A DNA stretch of 64,000 nucleotides from Myceligenerans pegani (GTDB lineage: Bacteria > Actinomycetota > Actinomycetes > Actinomycetales > Cellulomonadaceae), in NCBI RefSeq assembly GCF_014892515.1, contig NZ_JADBGR010000043.1, positions 1-64,000 of the forward strand, written 5' to 3'. Below the pieces are notes generated by a model. That model was not told the origin of the DNA. It was given only the letters and a program-made list of their open reading frames with translations, and made no database searches. Shown here piece after piece: positions 24,526 through 33,168 of the stretch (the stretch's first letter is position 1; each line of letters begins with the position of its first letter). The position numbers were made by a program, and so were the translations under genes.

Positions 24526-26378
24526 CCGGCCACCTCCGCAGCCTCGAGCCAGGCCATCTCGAGCTCGCCCTTCTCCGTGGCGAGCTTCTTCAGCAGGGCG
24601 TCCAGCCTGCCGACGGCCTCGAAGTCCGTCGCCTGGGCCGCCATGTCCTCGTGCAGCTGTGCCTCTTCCTCCGCGATTGTCTCCAACCGCCGCTCGATCC
24701 GAGAAATCGTCTTCCGAGCAGCCCGAATCTCCGCCTGTGAGTGCACCGGAGCCCCTGACTTCACCCCACCGCCCCCCAGCTCCCCACCCGACCCTGCCGC
24801 CGCCCCAGCCCCTCGCCGCAACGCCAGGTACTCCTCAACTCCACCCGGCAGATCCCGAACAAGCCCATCCCCGAGCAGCGCAACCTGCCGATCCGCCACA
24901 CGCTCCAGCAGATACCGATCGTGCGACACGACCACCAGCGTCCCCGCCCACCCGTCGAGCAGGTCCTCCAGCGCCGCCAGCGTGTCGGTGTCGAGATCGT
25001 TGGTCGGCTCGTCGAGCAGCAGCACGTTGGGCTCGCCCACGAGCAGCCGGAGCAGCTGGAGCCGCCGCCGCTCGCCGCCCGAGAGGCTCTCCACCTTCGC
25101 GTACGCCCGCTCGCGGGTGAACCCGAGGCGCTCGGTGAGCTGCGCCGCGGTGAGCTCCTTGCCGTCGATCTCGATCCGGCCGCGCTCGCGCTCGATCACC
25201 TGGACGGCGGTGAGGTGCCCGACCTCGTCGAGCTCGCGCACCTCCTGGCTGAGCTGCGCCACCTCGATCGTCTTGCCGCGCCGCACGCGGCCGGAGTCGG
25301 GGGCGCGGCGCCCGGTGAGCAGCGAGAGCAGCGTGGTCTTCCCGGAGCCGTTGACGCCGACGACGCCGTACCGGTCCCCGGGCCCGAGCCGCCAGGTCAC
25401 GTGGTCGAACAGCACTCGCCCCGCCGCTCCGCCGGGGGCAGCGTTCTCGGCGGCCTCGCCCGGCGTCCGCGGCGGAAGGACGACGGTGACGTCCTCCAGG
25501 TCCAGCACGTCCTTGCCGAGCCGCCGCGTCGCCATCCGCGTGAGCTCCATGGGGTCGCGCGGGGGCGGCTCGTCGGCGATGAGCGCGGCGGCGGCGTCGA
25601 GCCGGAACTTCGGCTTGGAGGAGCGGGCCTTGGCGCCGCGGTGCAGCCAGGCAAGCTCCTTGCGCAGCAGGTTGTCGCGCTTCTCGGCGGCCGCGGCGGC
25701 CAGCCGGGCGCGCTCCGCGCGAGCGAGGATGTACGCCGCGTAGCCGCCGTCGTACCCGTCGACGGCGCCCGACCCGTCGCCGCGGACCTCCCAGGTGCGC
25801 GTGCAGACGGCGTCGAGGAACCACCGGTCGTGCGTCACGACGACGAGCGCGCCCCGCGCGCCCGAGCGGCCGTACTTCTCGGAGAGGTGCTCGGCGAGCC
25901 AGGCCACGCCTTCGACGTCGAGATGGTTGGTGGGCTCGTCGAGCAGGAGGACGTCCGGGTCGTCGGCGAGCAGGCCGGCGAGCGCGACGCGGCGGCGCTG
26001 GCCGCCGGACAGGGTGGAGACGGGCGCGTCCAGGTCGAGGTCGGCCAGCATGCCGTCGTGGATCGCGCGGATGCGGGCGTCGGAGGCCCACTCGTGGACG
26101 TCGGCGGAGCCGTGCACGAGGTCGAGCACGGTGGCGCCGTCGCCGGCGTCGTCGCGCTGGTCGAGCATGCCGAGCCGGGAGCCGCCCACGCGGGTCACGC
26201 GGCCGGCGTCGGGCTCCGACCGGCCGCCGAGGATCCGCAGCAGCGTCGACTTGCCCGCGCCGTTGGGGCCGACGACGCCCACCCGGTCGCCGTCGTCCAG
26301 CCCGAGGGAGACGTCGGCGAGCAGGGTGCGGGTCGCGATCCGGAGGGAGATGCCGTCGGCGCCGAGAAGATGTGCCAC
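24522..26378 (-). CDS. ABC-F family ATPase (Uup-like)
   Basis: A 618-residue soluble protein with two ABC nucleotide-binding domains and no membrane segment. Walker A motifs are GPNGAGKST (near residue 38) and GVNGSGKTT (near 345); signature motifs are LSGGQRRR and LSGGERRR, each followed by LLLDEPTN. The linker has the charged helical pair typical of ABC-F, and the last 80 residues form a coiled coil as in Uup. ABC-F proteins act on the ribosome or, for Uup types, at branched DNA/ribosome interfaces. GTG 26378 follows a TAACCT box closely, suggesting a leaderless mRNA. A stretch at 24720-24850 is C-rich with poorer codon use: a Gly/Ala linker. Confidence 0.92.
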   Translation of the reverse strand: MAHLLGADGISLRIATRTLLADVSLGLDDGDRVGVVGPNGAGKSTLLRILGGRSEPDAGRVTRVGGSRLGMLDQRDDAGDGATVLDLVHGSADVHEWASDARIRAIHDGMLADLDLDAPVSTLSGGQRRRVALAGLLADDPDVLLLDEPTNHLDVEGVAWLAEHLSEKYGRSGARGALVVVTHDRWFLDAVCTRTWEVRGDGSGAVDGYDGGYAAYILARAERARLAAAAAEKRDNLLRKELAWLHRGAKARSSKPKFRLDAAAALIADEPPPRDPMELTRMATRRLGKDVLDLEDVTVVLPPRTPGEAAENAAPGGAAGRVLFDHVTWRLGPGDRYGVVGVNGSGKTTLLSLLTGRRAPDSGRVRRGKTIEVAQLSQEVRELDEVGHLTAVQVIERERGRIEIDGKELTAAQLTERLGFTRERAYAKVESLSGGERRRLQLLRLLVGEPNVLLLDEPTNDLDTDTLAALEDLLDGWAGTLVVVSHDRYLLERVADRQVALLGDGLVRDLPGGVEEYLALRRGAGAAAGSGGELGGGGVKSGAPVHSQAEIRAARKTISRIERRLETIAEEEAQLHEDMAAQATDFEAVGRLDALLKKLATEKGELEMAWLEAAEVAG

Positions 26379-26458
26379 CCTGCAAGGTTATTCGTCCCCG
26401 CCGCGTGCCCGGTCCGGCGCGATGCCGGGCACCGGCCCGGCCGGTGCCCGCCGCCGGA

Positions 26459-26513
26459 TATGCTCGCGGGCGCAGGAGCCGAGAGAGAACGCTTTCCGCA
26501 AGGACGCAGGAGG
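26459..26513 (+). promoter_or_regulatory. promoter and ribosome site of the acetyl xylan esterase gene
   Basis: A TATGCT -10 box (26459-26464) is followed by GAGAACGCTTTC (26485-26496), an imperfect dyad with four of six matching positions that resembles LacI-family sugar operators, and by a perfect AGGAGG at 26508-26513. The operator reading is weak. Confidence 0.4.
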
Positions 26514-26518
26514 TAGCA

Positions 26519-27535
26519 GTGGCCCAGTTCGACATGCCCCGCGCCGATCTCGAGCGGTACACGCCCGAGATCGACGAACCCGACGACTTCGACGAGTTCT
26601 GGGCCCGCACCATCGCCGAGGCCCGGGCCGCCGGGGCTGATCTGCCCGGCGGCGGAGCCCCGCGGCTCGAACGCGTCGACGCCGGCCTGACACAGGTCAC
26701 GGTCGACGACGTCACCTTCCCGGGGTTCGGCGGCCACCCGATCAAGGCGTGGCTCACGCGCCCGGCGCACGCCGAGGGACCGCTGCCCGTCGTCGTCCAG
26801 TACCAGGGCTACAACGGCGGCCGCGGCCTCCCGCACGAGCACCTCGGCTTCGCCGCCGCGGGCTACGCGCACCTCATGATGGACACGCGCGGTCAGGGAT
26901 CGGGCTGGGGCGGCGGCGGGGCGACGCCGGACCCGGTCGGCGCGGGGCCCACCGCCCCCGGGTACATGACACGCGGCGTCGAGGACCCGCACGACCACTT
27001 CTACCGGCGCGTCTTCACCGACGGCGTGCGCGCCGTGGACGCGGTGCGCGCGATCGACGGCATCGATCCCGAACGCGTGGCCGTCGCCGGCACCAGCCAG
27101 GGCGGCGGCATCACGATCGCCGTCGCCGGGCTGCTGGACGACCTCGCCGCCGCGATGCCCGACGTGCCCTTCCTCTGCCACTACCGGCGCGCCGTGCGGA
27201 TCACCGACGCCATGCCGTACGCCGAGATCACCCGCTACCTGCACGTCCACCGAGCCCCGGAGGTCGAGGAACGCACCTGGCGCACCTTCTCCTACCTCGA
27301 CGGCGTCTCCTTCGCGCGCCGGGCGAACGCGCCGGCGTTGTTCTCCACCGCGCTGATGGACGACGTCTGCCCGCCCTCCACCGTGTACGCCGCGCGGAAC
27401 GCCTGGGGAGCGACGTCCGGATCCGCGGCGACGGAGCTGCCCGCGATCGACGTCTACCCGTACAACGGGCACGAGGGCGGCGAGCAGTACCGCTTCGCGC
27501 GGCACCTCGAATTCCTGCGCGAGCACCTGAAGTAG
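26519..27535 (+). CDS. axe: acetyl xylan esterase/cephalosporin-C deacetylase, CE7
   Basis: A 338-residue alpha/beta hydrolase of carbohydrate esterase family 7, which removes acetyl groups from short xylo-oligosaccharides. The family's RGQGSGWGG motif, nucleophile elbow GTSQGGG (Ser near residue 192), acid Asp in ALMDDVCPPSTV and His in YPYNGHEGGEQ are all present. The N-terminal FDMPRADLERYTPEIDEPDDFDEFW is typical. There is no signal peptide, so it is cytosolic, where CE7 enzymes act on imported oligosaccharides. GTG 26519 has a perfect AGGAGG site. A shorter inactive paralogue follows. Confidence 0.94.
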   Translation: MAQFDMPRADLERYTPEIDEPDDFDEFWARTIAEARAAGADLPGGGAPRLERVDAGLTQVTVDDVTFPGFGGHPIKAWLTRPAHAEGPLPVVVQYQGYNGGRGLPHEHLGFAAAGYAHLMMDTRGQGSGWGGGGATPDPVGAGPTAPGYMTRGVEDPHDHFYRRVFTDGVRAVDAVRAIDGIDPERVAVAGTSQGGGITIAVAGLLDDLAAAMPDVPFLCHYRRAVRITDAMPYAEITRYLHVHRAPEVEERTWRTFSYLDGVSFARRANAPALFSTALMDDVCPPSTVYAARNAWGATSGSAATELPAIDVYPYNGHEGGEQYRFARHLEFLREHLK

Positions 27536-27613
27536 ACCCCGCCGGGGTAGGGGAGGGCGGCGAACGAGCAGTACGCTGCCAGCGCACCACACTCCCGACG
27601 GAGGGACCCCACC

Positions 27614-28435
27614 GTGACCGAGTTCGACATCCCCCCGGTCGCGCTCGCGCCCGCCGCGCCGCCGGCCGGCGACGAGCCGCCCGGCTTCGACGAATTCCGT
27701 TCCGACCTGCTGGTCCGGTCGCGCAGCAAGGCCGCCACGCGGCTCGAGCCGGAGCGGTCGGACGCCGGGGGCCTGACGATCGACGTGGTGACTCTCCCCG
27801 GGTTCGGCGACCATCCGCTGCACGGCTGGTTCGTCACCCCGGCCGAGCGGCCCGGGACGCTGCCCGGGGTGGTGGAGCTCGTGCCGCCCGGTGGCCTCGG
27901 CACGGCGGGTGACCACACCTGGCTCGCGTCGGCCGGCTACGTGCACCTCGTCGTCGAACTGCGGCACGACGGCGACCCGCGGGACCCGTACAACCACGAG
28001 ATCTCGGCCGACGCCGTCCGCGCCGTCCAGGAGGTACGGTCCCTGCCGGGCGTGGACCCCTCGCGGGTCGCCGTGCTGGGCCGCGCCGGGGCGGGATGCG
28101 CGGCCGTCGCCGCGGCCGGGCTCCTGCAGGACATCGCCTGCGTCATCGCGGAGGCGCCGTTCGCCGAGGCGCACACCGCGGCGCTCCGGGCCTTCGCACG
28201 GAGGGCGTCGTCCCCGGTGCTGCTCGGGCCCGGCGCCGGGGCGCCCGAGATCCACGCCGCCTGGGGGGCGCACTCGGCGCAGGTCGTCGCGGAGCTCTCC
28301 GGCGTCACGCCGCCCGACGTCGTCGAACGCGTCCTCGACGACTCCGCCCCCGCCGCCCGCCGGGCCACCTACGAGGCATGGCTCTCCACCCACACGACAC
28401 TCGGCCAGACCTTCGTTCCCCAGGTCGCGAACTAG
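27614..28435 (+). CDS. CE7-like pseudoesterase, paralogue of the preceding gene
   Basis: A 273-residue protein that aligns along most of the preceding esterase: FDIPP, GFDEFR, VVTLPGFGDHPLHGWFVTPAERPGTLPGVVE, ADAVRAVQEVRSLPGVDPSRVAVLG. The nucleophile elbow GTSQGGG has become GRAGAGC, so the catalytic Ser is Ala. RGQG is also lost, and the protein stops before the Asp and His catalytic segment. It should therefore lack esterase activity. The reading frame is intact, with normal codon use and its own start, so it looks kept rather than decaying. It may bind the same sugars, pair with the active enzyme in CE7-type oligomers, or be a recent relic. Confidence 0.82.
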   Translation: MTEFDIPPVALAPAAPPAGDEPPGFDEFRSDLLVRSRSKAATRLEPERSDAGGLTIDVVTLPGFGDHPLHGWFVTPAERPGTLPGVVELVPPGGLGTAGDHTWLASAGYVHLVVELRHDGDPRDPYNHEISADAVRAVQEVRSLPGVDPSRVAVLGRAGAGCAAVAAAGLLQDIACVIAEAPFAEAHTAALRAFARRASSPVLLGPGAGAPEIHAAWGAHSAQVVAELSGVTPPDVVERVLDDSAPAARRATYEAWLSTHTTLGQTFVPQVAN

Positions 28436-28552
28436 GGCCGCGCGGCCGGCCGGTCCTTGCCGACGACCGGGGAGCAGGGGCCATCGGCCCGGTCGTGACG
28501 CCGGTGGACGCGGGCTCGGCCGGCCGGCGTCGTCGGACACAATGAGCCCATC

Positions 28553-29923
28553 GTGAGCTCCTCCCCGTCCCGCCGCACCGTCTCGGCCGGTGCCCTCCTC
28601 GCCGCTCTGCTCGTCGTCGGACTGAACTTCCGCGCACCGATCACCGCCCTCCCGCCCGTCCTGCCCGACGTCGCGACCGGTCTGGGCATGTCGTCGGTCG
28701 AGGCCGGGCTGCTCACCGGCGTGCCGATCCTCTGCTTCGCCCTGTTCGCTCCGGTGGCCTCCTGGATCATCGGCCGGGTCGGCCCCTACCGGGCGATGAC
28801 GCTCGCCGTCGCCGGCGTGCTCGCCGGAACCCTCCTGCGCTCCGCGGCCACCGGGCCCGCCGGCGTCTGGATCGCCGTGGCCGGCACCGCCGTCATCGGC
28901 GCGGCCATCACCCTGGGCAACGTCGCCGCGCCCGTGATCGTGGCCCACGACTTCGCCCGCCGCGCCGCCCTCGCCACCGGCCTCTACACGGCGTCGCTGA
29001 ACCTCGGCTCGGTCTTCACCACCACGCTCACGGTGCCGCTCGCGGCCTGGCTCGGCTGGCAGGCGGCGCTCGCGGCGTGGTCCGTCCTGGCGGTGGTCGC
29101 GCTCGTCACCTGGGCGTGGGTGATCCGGGGTGTACCCGCCCGCGGCGAGGTGTCCGACCGAGAACGCCCGGCGCGGCCACGGGCGGCGCCGGACACGGAG
29201 GCGTCGAGCGCAGCAACGTCGAGTACGGCGGGGGCAGGACCGGAAGCGGCAGCGGGTCGGCGCGGGGCTGCTCTCTCCCGGGCGGAGTCCACGCGCCCGG
29301 CCGAGCGTGTCCTGCGCCGGCCGATCACTTGGATGCTGGCCGTGGCGTTCGTGGGACAGTCGTTCGCCTTCTTCGCGGTGACCGGCGCGCTGCCGGAGCT
29401 GCTCGGCGACCGGATCGGGTTCACTCCCGCGGAGGCGGGCGCGGCGGCGTCGCTGTTCCAAGGGCTGGCGATCCTCGGGTCGCTGGTGCTGCCCGCCACG
29501 TACGCGCTGCGGCTGCCCATCGGGGCGGCGTCCGCCGTCGTGACCGCCTGCTGGTTGTCCCTGCCGCTCGGGCTGCTGTTCGCGCCGGGCTGGTGGGCCA
29601 TCTGGTGCTCCCTGGCCGGCTTTGCGCAGGGCGGGAACTTCGCCGTGATCTTCACCCTGGTCGCGCAGCGAGCGGGGAGCCCGGTCGCGGCGCGCCGCAT
29701 GGCGGCGACGGTCCAGTCGTGCGGGTACGTGGTCGCTTTCACGGGGCCGTCGGTCATGTTCGCCGTGCACGACGCCACCGGCGGCTGGGCCGCCCCGCTG
29801 GCGCTGATCCTCGCCGTGCTGACCGCCATGGCCGTGGCCCTGGCGCTCGCGACCATGCGGATCTCTCCGCGCTCGCGCCGGAAGCGAAACAGAGCGCGGC
29901 GTCCTCCGGGTTCACGCCGGTAG
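28553..29923 (+). CDS. MFS transporter, CynX/NimT family
   Basis: A 456-residue major facilitator protein with twelve predicted helices. The N-terminus LLVVGLNFRAPITALPPVLPDVATGLGMSSVEAGLLTGVPILCFALFAP is characteristic of the CynX/NimT branch (cyanate or nitroimidazole transporters by name; substrates mostly unknown). The central cytosolic loop is long and rich in Ala, Arg and Ser (about residues 195-255). GTG 28553 follows ACACAAT and may be leaderless. The gene converges on a MarR-family gene, which could regulate it. Confidence 0.9.
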   Translation: MSSSPSRRTVSAGALLAALLVVGLNFRAPITALPPVLPDVATGLGMSSVEAGLLTGVPILCFALFAPVASWIIGRVGPYRAMTLAVAGVLAGTLLRSAATGPAGVWIAVAGTAVIGAAITLGNVAAPVIVAHDFARRAALATGLYTASLNLGSVFTTTLTVPLAAWLGWQAALAAWSVLAVVALVTWAWVIRGVPARGEVSDRERPARPRAAPDTEASSAATSSTAGAGPEAAAGRRGAALSRAESTRPAERVLRRPITWMLAVAFVGQSFAFFAVTGALPELLGDRIGFTPAEAGAAASLFQGLAILGSLVLPATYALRLPIGAASAVVTACWLSLPLGLLFAPGWWAIWCSLAGFAQGGNFAVIFTLVAQRAGSPVAARRMAATVQSCGYVVAFTGPSVMFAVHDATGGWAAPLALILAVLTAMAVALALATMRISPRSRRKRNRARRPPGSRR

Positions 29924-29993
29924 GCGATCCGGCCGGGCCGGTCGTCGGTGTGGTCGGTCGGCTGTCAATGCCGTCAGGCAAGGGGTCGACCGC

Positions 29994-30602
29994 TTATTCC
30001 TCGAACTGGGTCGCCAGGGTGCGCAGGAGAGCCGCGAGGCCCGGGCGGTCGTCCTTGTCGAGCGCGGAGAGGACGTCCGCCTCGACGGCGAGGAGGTCGG
30101 CCATCGCGGCGTCGACCTGCTTCAGCCCCGCGGTGGTGAGCTCGACCTGGACGCCGCGGCGGTCGTCGGGGGAGCGGTGACGCTCGACGAAGCCGCGGTC
30201 GGCGAGGCGGTCGATGCGGTTGGTCATGGTGCCGCTGGTGACGAGCGTCTGCTGGACGAGCGCGCCCGGGGAGAGGCGGTAGGGTTCGCCGGCGCGGCGG
30301 AGCGCGGAGAGCACGTCGAACTCCCAGATCTCCAGGTCGCGCCGGGCGAACGCGCGCCGGCGGGCCAGGTCGAGGTGCCGGGCGAGCCGTGAGATGCGGC
30401 TGAACACGGTCAGTGGTTCCAGGTCGAGGTCGGGGCGCACCCGCAGCCAGGCCGCGACGATCCGGTCGACCTCGTCGTGCGGCGCACCGTCGGGCTCGGC
30501 GGCGCCAGACTCGGCGGCGCGGGGCTCGGCCGTGCCGGGTGTCCCGCCCGGGGCGCCGTCGTCGTGCGGCTCCGGGACAGCACCGCTGGGGAACTCCTCC
30601 AT
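29994..30602 (-). CDS. MarR-family transcriptional regulator
   Basis: A 202-residue winged-helix regulator with an Ala/Pro/Glu-rich N-terminal tail of about 45 residues not needed for the fold. The MarR core follows: WEFDVLSALRRAGEPYRLSPGALVQQTLVTSGTMTNRIDRLADRGFVERHRSPDDRRGVQVELTTAG, in which SGTMTNRIDRL is the recognition helix and DDRR the wing. Upstream lies a 14-bp palindrome with a third half-site, probably its own operator. The convergent CynX-type transporter may be its target. Confidence 0.92.
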   Translation of the reverse strand: MEEFPSGAVPEPHDDGAPGGTPGTAEPRAAESGAAEPDGAPHDEVDRIVAAWLRVRPDLDLEPLTVFSRISRLARHLDLARRRAFARRDLEIWEFDVLSALRRAGEPYRLSPGALVQQTLVTSGTMTNRIDRLADRGFVERHRSPDDRRGVQVELTTAGLKQVDAAMADLLAVEADVLSALDKDDRPGLAALLRTLATQFEE

Positions 30603-30623
30603 GGCGCGAGACTACCCGAAGTG

Positions 30624-30644
30624 TCTTGACATCAAGAGTCTTGA
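30624..30644. promoter_or_regulatory. MarR autoregulatory operator with three half-sites
   Basis: TCTTGA-CA-TCAAGA (30624-30637) is a perfect palindrome, and a third TCTTGA follows after one base (30639-30644). It lies 22 bases upstream of the marR start codon. TCTTGA/TCAAGA arms are common in MarR-type operators; the binding protein is inferred. Confidence 0.7.
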
Positions 30645-30690
30645 CCGGTCGCAGTCTCTCGGTCGGCCGGCGGGCCGGCGTCGTCGGCCG

Positions 30691-31329
30691 CTACCTCGAC
30701 TTCATCAGCAGGGCCGGCTTCCTCTCCATGCGGCTCAGCCCGTTCCACGCGAGGTTCACCAGGTGCGCCGCGACCTCCGACTTCTTCGTCTCGCGGTGGT
30801 CCAGCCAGTACTGACCCGTCAGCGCGATCATGCCGGTGAGCATGTTCGCGTACAGCGGGGCCGTGCGGGGGTCCAGGTGGTTGATCCGGAACTGCTCGGT
30901 CAGGATGCGTTCCACCTGCGTCGCGACGTCGCCGATCAGGCTCGAGAACGTGCCGGTCGCCTGCGCGACCGGCGAGTCGCGCACCAGGATCCGGAAGCCG
31001 TCCTCGCTGTCCTCGATGTAGTCCAGCAGCGCGAGCGCCGTCCGTTCCAGCATCACCTTGGGGTGGCCGCGGGCGTCGAGCGCGCCGGTGAGCGCCGTCG
31101 TCAGCTCCTGCACCTCGCGGTCCACGATCACCGCGTACACGCCCTCCTTGCCCCCGAAGTGCTCGTACACCACCGGCTTGGACACCTCGGCGCGGGCCGC
31201 GATCTCCTCGACGCTCGTACCGTCGAACCCCTTGGAGGCGAACAGCTCGCGGGCCACGGAGAGCAGCTGCTCACGACGCTGGCTCGCGGTCATACGGGGT
31301 CGCGGAGTGCGTCGGGAGTCGGGTGCCAT
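30691..31329 (-). CDS. TetR-family transcriptional regulator
   Basis: A 212-residue TetR regulator. The N-terminal HTH is classical: REQLLSVARELFASKGFDGTSVEEIAARAEVSKPVVYEHFGGKEGVYAVIVDRE. The C-terminal ligand domain (EDGFRILVRDSPVAQATGTFSSLIGDVATQVERIL) matches the type found beside glmU/mfd in actinobacteria, such as Mtb Rv1019. ATG 31329 is chosen because a CACAAT box lies seven bases upstream, suggesting leaderless expression; ATG 31338 is a longer option. It diverges from tRNA-Gln and glmU, with a palindrome in the shared spacer. Confidence 0.92.
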   Translation of the reverse strand: MAPDSRRTPRPRMTASQRREQLLSVARELFASKGFDGTSVEEIAARAEVSKPVVYEHFGGKEGVYAVIVDREVQELTTALTGALDARGHPKVMLERTALALLDYIEDSEDGFRILVRDSPVAQATGTFSSLIGDVATQVERILTEQFRINHLDPRTAPLYANMLTGMIALTGQYWLDHRETKKSEVAAHLVNLAWNGLSRMERKPALLMKSR

Positions 31330-31448
31330 GGTGAACATTGTGCCGTGTGTCCGCGCAGGGAACCGCGACCCGCAGCACGCACCCCCGGCGACCTGGCAGA
31401 CTAGGGCGCGGTGCACGACGACGGCGGCCCGCCCGACGGTCAGCGGTT

Positions 31449-31485
31449 CTCCACGCTCCCGACAGTCCTGTCGGAACCGGTGGAG
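31449..31485. promoter_or_regulatory. nested palindromes between tetR and tRNA-Gln
   Basis: CCGACAGTCCTGTCGG (31459-31474) is a perfect 16-bp palindrome enclosed by CTCCAC (31449) and GTGGAG (31480). A further GGTGCG-N10-CGCACC pair (31505-31526) ends just before the tRNA. The 16-bp dyad fits a TetR operator placed between divergent transcripts. Confidence 0.5.
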
Positions 31486-31528
31486 CCCCCTGCTCCGGCC
31501 CATGGGTGCGCGTCGTCGGACGCACCGG

Positions 31529-31600
31529 TCCGCCTTGGTGTAATCGGCAGCACACGGGTTTTTGGTGCCCTTGGTCCAGGTTCGAGCCCTGGGGGCGGAG
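31529..31600 (+). tRNA. tRNA-Gln (anticodon TTG)
   Basis: A complete 72-base cloverleaf. The acceptor stem is TCCGCCT/GGGCGGA with a G discriminator, the D arm contains the GTGTAATCGGCAGCAC segment, the T arm is CCAGG-TTCGAGC-CCTGG, and the anticodon loop TTTTGGT carries TTG at 31562-31564. The first anticodon-stem pair is C-T, the only flaw. CCA is not encoded. The glmU start codon begins two bases after the discriminator. Confidence 0.95.
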
Positions 31601-31601
31601 C

Positions 31602-33167
31602 GTGAGCACGGAAACACATCGGCCGGCCGCCGTCGTCGTCCTGGCGGCGGGGCAGGGCACCCGGATGAGGTCCCGCCTCCCGAAGATCCTCCATCCCGTG
31701 GGCGGGCGGCCGATGGTCGGGCACGCGATCGCCGCCGCGCGCGAGCTGGACCCGGCGGAGCTGGCCGTCGTCGTCCGGCACGAACGGGACCTCGTCGCCG
31801 CCGCGATCGCGGAGCTGGACCCGGCGGCGCGCGTCGTCGACCAGGACGAGATCCCCGGCACCGGCCGCGCGGTGGAGTGCGCGATGGAGGCGCTCGGCGA
31901 GATCGACGGTGCCGTGGTCGTGCTCGCCGGGGACGTCCCGCTGCTCGACGGCGGGACGCTTGGCCGGATGCTCGCCGCGCACCGCTCGGCGGGCGACGCG
32001 GTGACGATCCTGTCCACGCACGTCGCGGACGCCACGGGGTACGGACGCATCGTGCGGGGCGCGGACGGGCAGGTCGAGGCGATCGTCGAGCACAAGGACG
32101 CCACGCCCGAGCAGCTCGCGGTGCGCGAGATCAACACGTCCACGTACGTGTTCGACGCCGGCACCCTGCGCCGCGGCCTCGCGAGCCTGGACCGGGCGAA
32201 CGCCCAGGGCGAGGTCTACCTCACCGACGTGGTCGCGTTCGCCCGCAAGGAGGGCGGCGCGGTCCGCGCGATGGTGACCGACGACGCGATGTCCGTGGAG
32301 GGGGTCAACGACCGGGTGCAGCTCGCGGCGCTCGGCGCCGAGATGAACCGGCGCACCCTCGAGTCGTGGATGCGGGCGGGCGTCACGGTCGTGGATCCGG
32401 CCACAACGTGGGTCGACGTCGACGTCGAGCTCGCCCCCGACGTGACGATCCTGCCCGGCACGCAGTTGCACGGCGCCACCCGGGTCGGCGAGGGCGCCAC
32501 GATCGGCCCCGACACCACGCTCCGGGACACGGAGGTGCACGACGGCGCCTCCGTGGTGCGCACGCACGCCGAGCTCGCGGTGATCGGCGCGGGCGCGAGC
32601 GTCGGGCCGTTCTCCTACCTGCGCCCCGGGACCGTGCTGGGCCCCGAGGGCAAGATCGGCGGGTTCGTCGAGACGAAGAACGCCACGATCGGCGAGGGCG
32701 CCAAGGTGCCGCACCTCAGCTACGTGGGCGACGCCGAGATCGGGGACCACACCAACATCGGCGCGGCGTCCGTCACCGTGAACTACGACGGCGTGCACAA
32801 GCACCGCACCGTCATCGGGGCGCACGCGCGCACCGGGGCCGACAACATGTTCGTCGCGCCCGTGACCGTGGGCGACGGCGCCTACACGGCGGCCGGCTCC
32901 GTCATCGTCCGGGACGTGCCTCCGGGCGCGCTCGGCGTCGGGCGCGCGGAGCAGCGCAACATCAAGGGCTGGGTCGCGCGCCGGCGGCCGGGCACCGCGG
33001 CGGCGGAGGCCGCGGCGGCCGCCACCGAGGGCGTCCCGGTCGACGCGGTCGCCCAGTCGGCCGCGCCCGCCGATGCCGAAGGCACCACCACAGACCACGG
33101 CACCACGTCCGACGTCGGGCACCCTGCCGATGCCGGACACCCTGATCAGGAACGAAAGGCCCACTGA
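31602..33167 (+). CDS. glmU: bifunctional UDP-GlcNAc pyrophosphorylase/GlcN-1-P acetyltransferase
   Basis: A 521-residue enzyme that makes UDP-GlcNAc for peptidoglycan. The N-terminal nucleotidyltransferase begins AAVVVLAAGQGTRMRSRLPKILHPVGG and contains EIPGTGRAVECA; the C-terminal left-handed beta-helix has hexapeptide repeats (IGPDTTLRDTEV, LGPEGKIGGFVETKNATIGEGAKVPHLSYVGDAEIG) with NYDG and the acetyltransferase His/Lys residues. A low-complexity tail of about 60 residues follows. GTG 31602 is the only start that preserves the nucleotide-binding motif; it lies two bases from the tRNA end. prs starts one base after the stop. Confidence 0.96.
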   Translation: MSTETHRPAAVVVLAAGQGTRMRSRLPKILHPVGGRPMVGHAIAAARELDPAELAVVVRHERDLVAAAIAELDPAARVVDQDEIPGTGRAVECAMEALGEIDGAVVVLAGDVPLLDGGTLGRMLAAHRSAGDAVTILSTHVADATGYGRIVRGADGQVEAIVEHKDATPEQLAVREINTSTYVFDAGTLRRGLASLDRANAQGEVYLTDVVAFARKEGGAVRAMVTDDAMSVEGVNDRVQLAALGAEMNRRTLESWMRAGVTVVDPATTWVDVDVELAPDVTILPGTQLHGATRVGEGATIGPDTTLRDTEVHDGASVVRTHAELAVIGAGASVGPFSYLRPGTVLGPEGKIGGFVETKNATIGEGAKVPHLSYVGDAEIGDHTNIGAASVTVNYDGVHKHRTVIGAHARTGADNMFVAPVTVGDGAYTAAGSVIVRDVPPGALGVGRAEQRNIKGWVARRRPGTAAAEAAAAATEGVPVDAVAQSAAPADAEGTTTDHGTTSDVGHPADAGHPDQERKAH

Positions 33168-33168
33168 T

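Noticed and set aside
26195-29770. An open minus-strand frame of about 1190 codons opposite the esterase and transporter genes
   Set aside because: It is Arg/Pro/Gly-rich shadow sequence caused by high GC, overlaps four genes with recognisable families, and has no domain.
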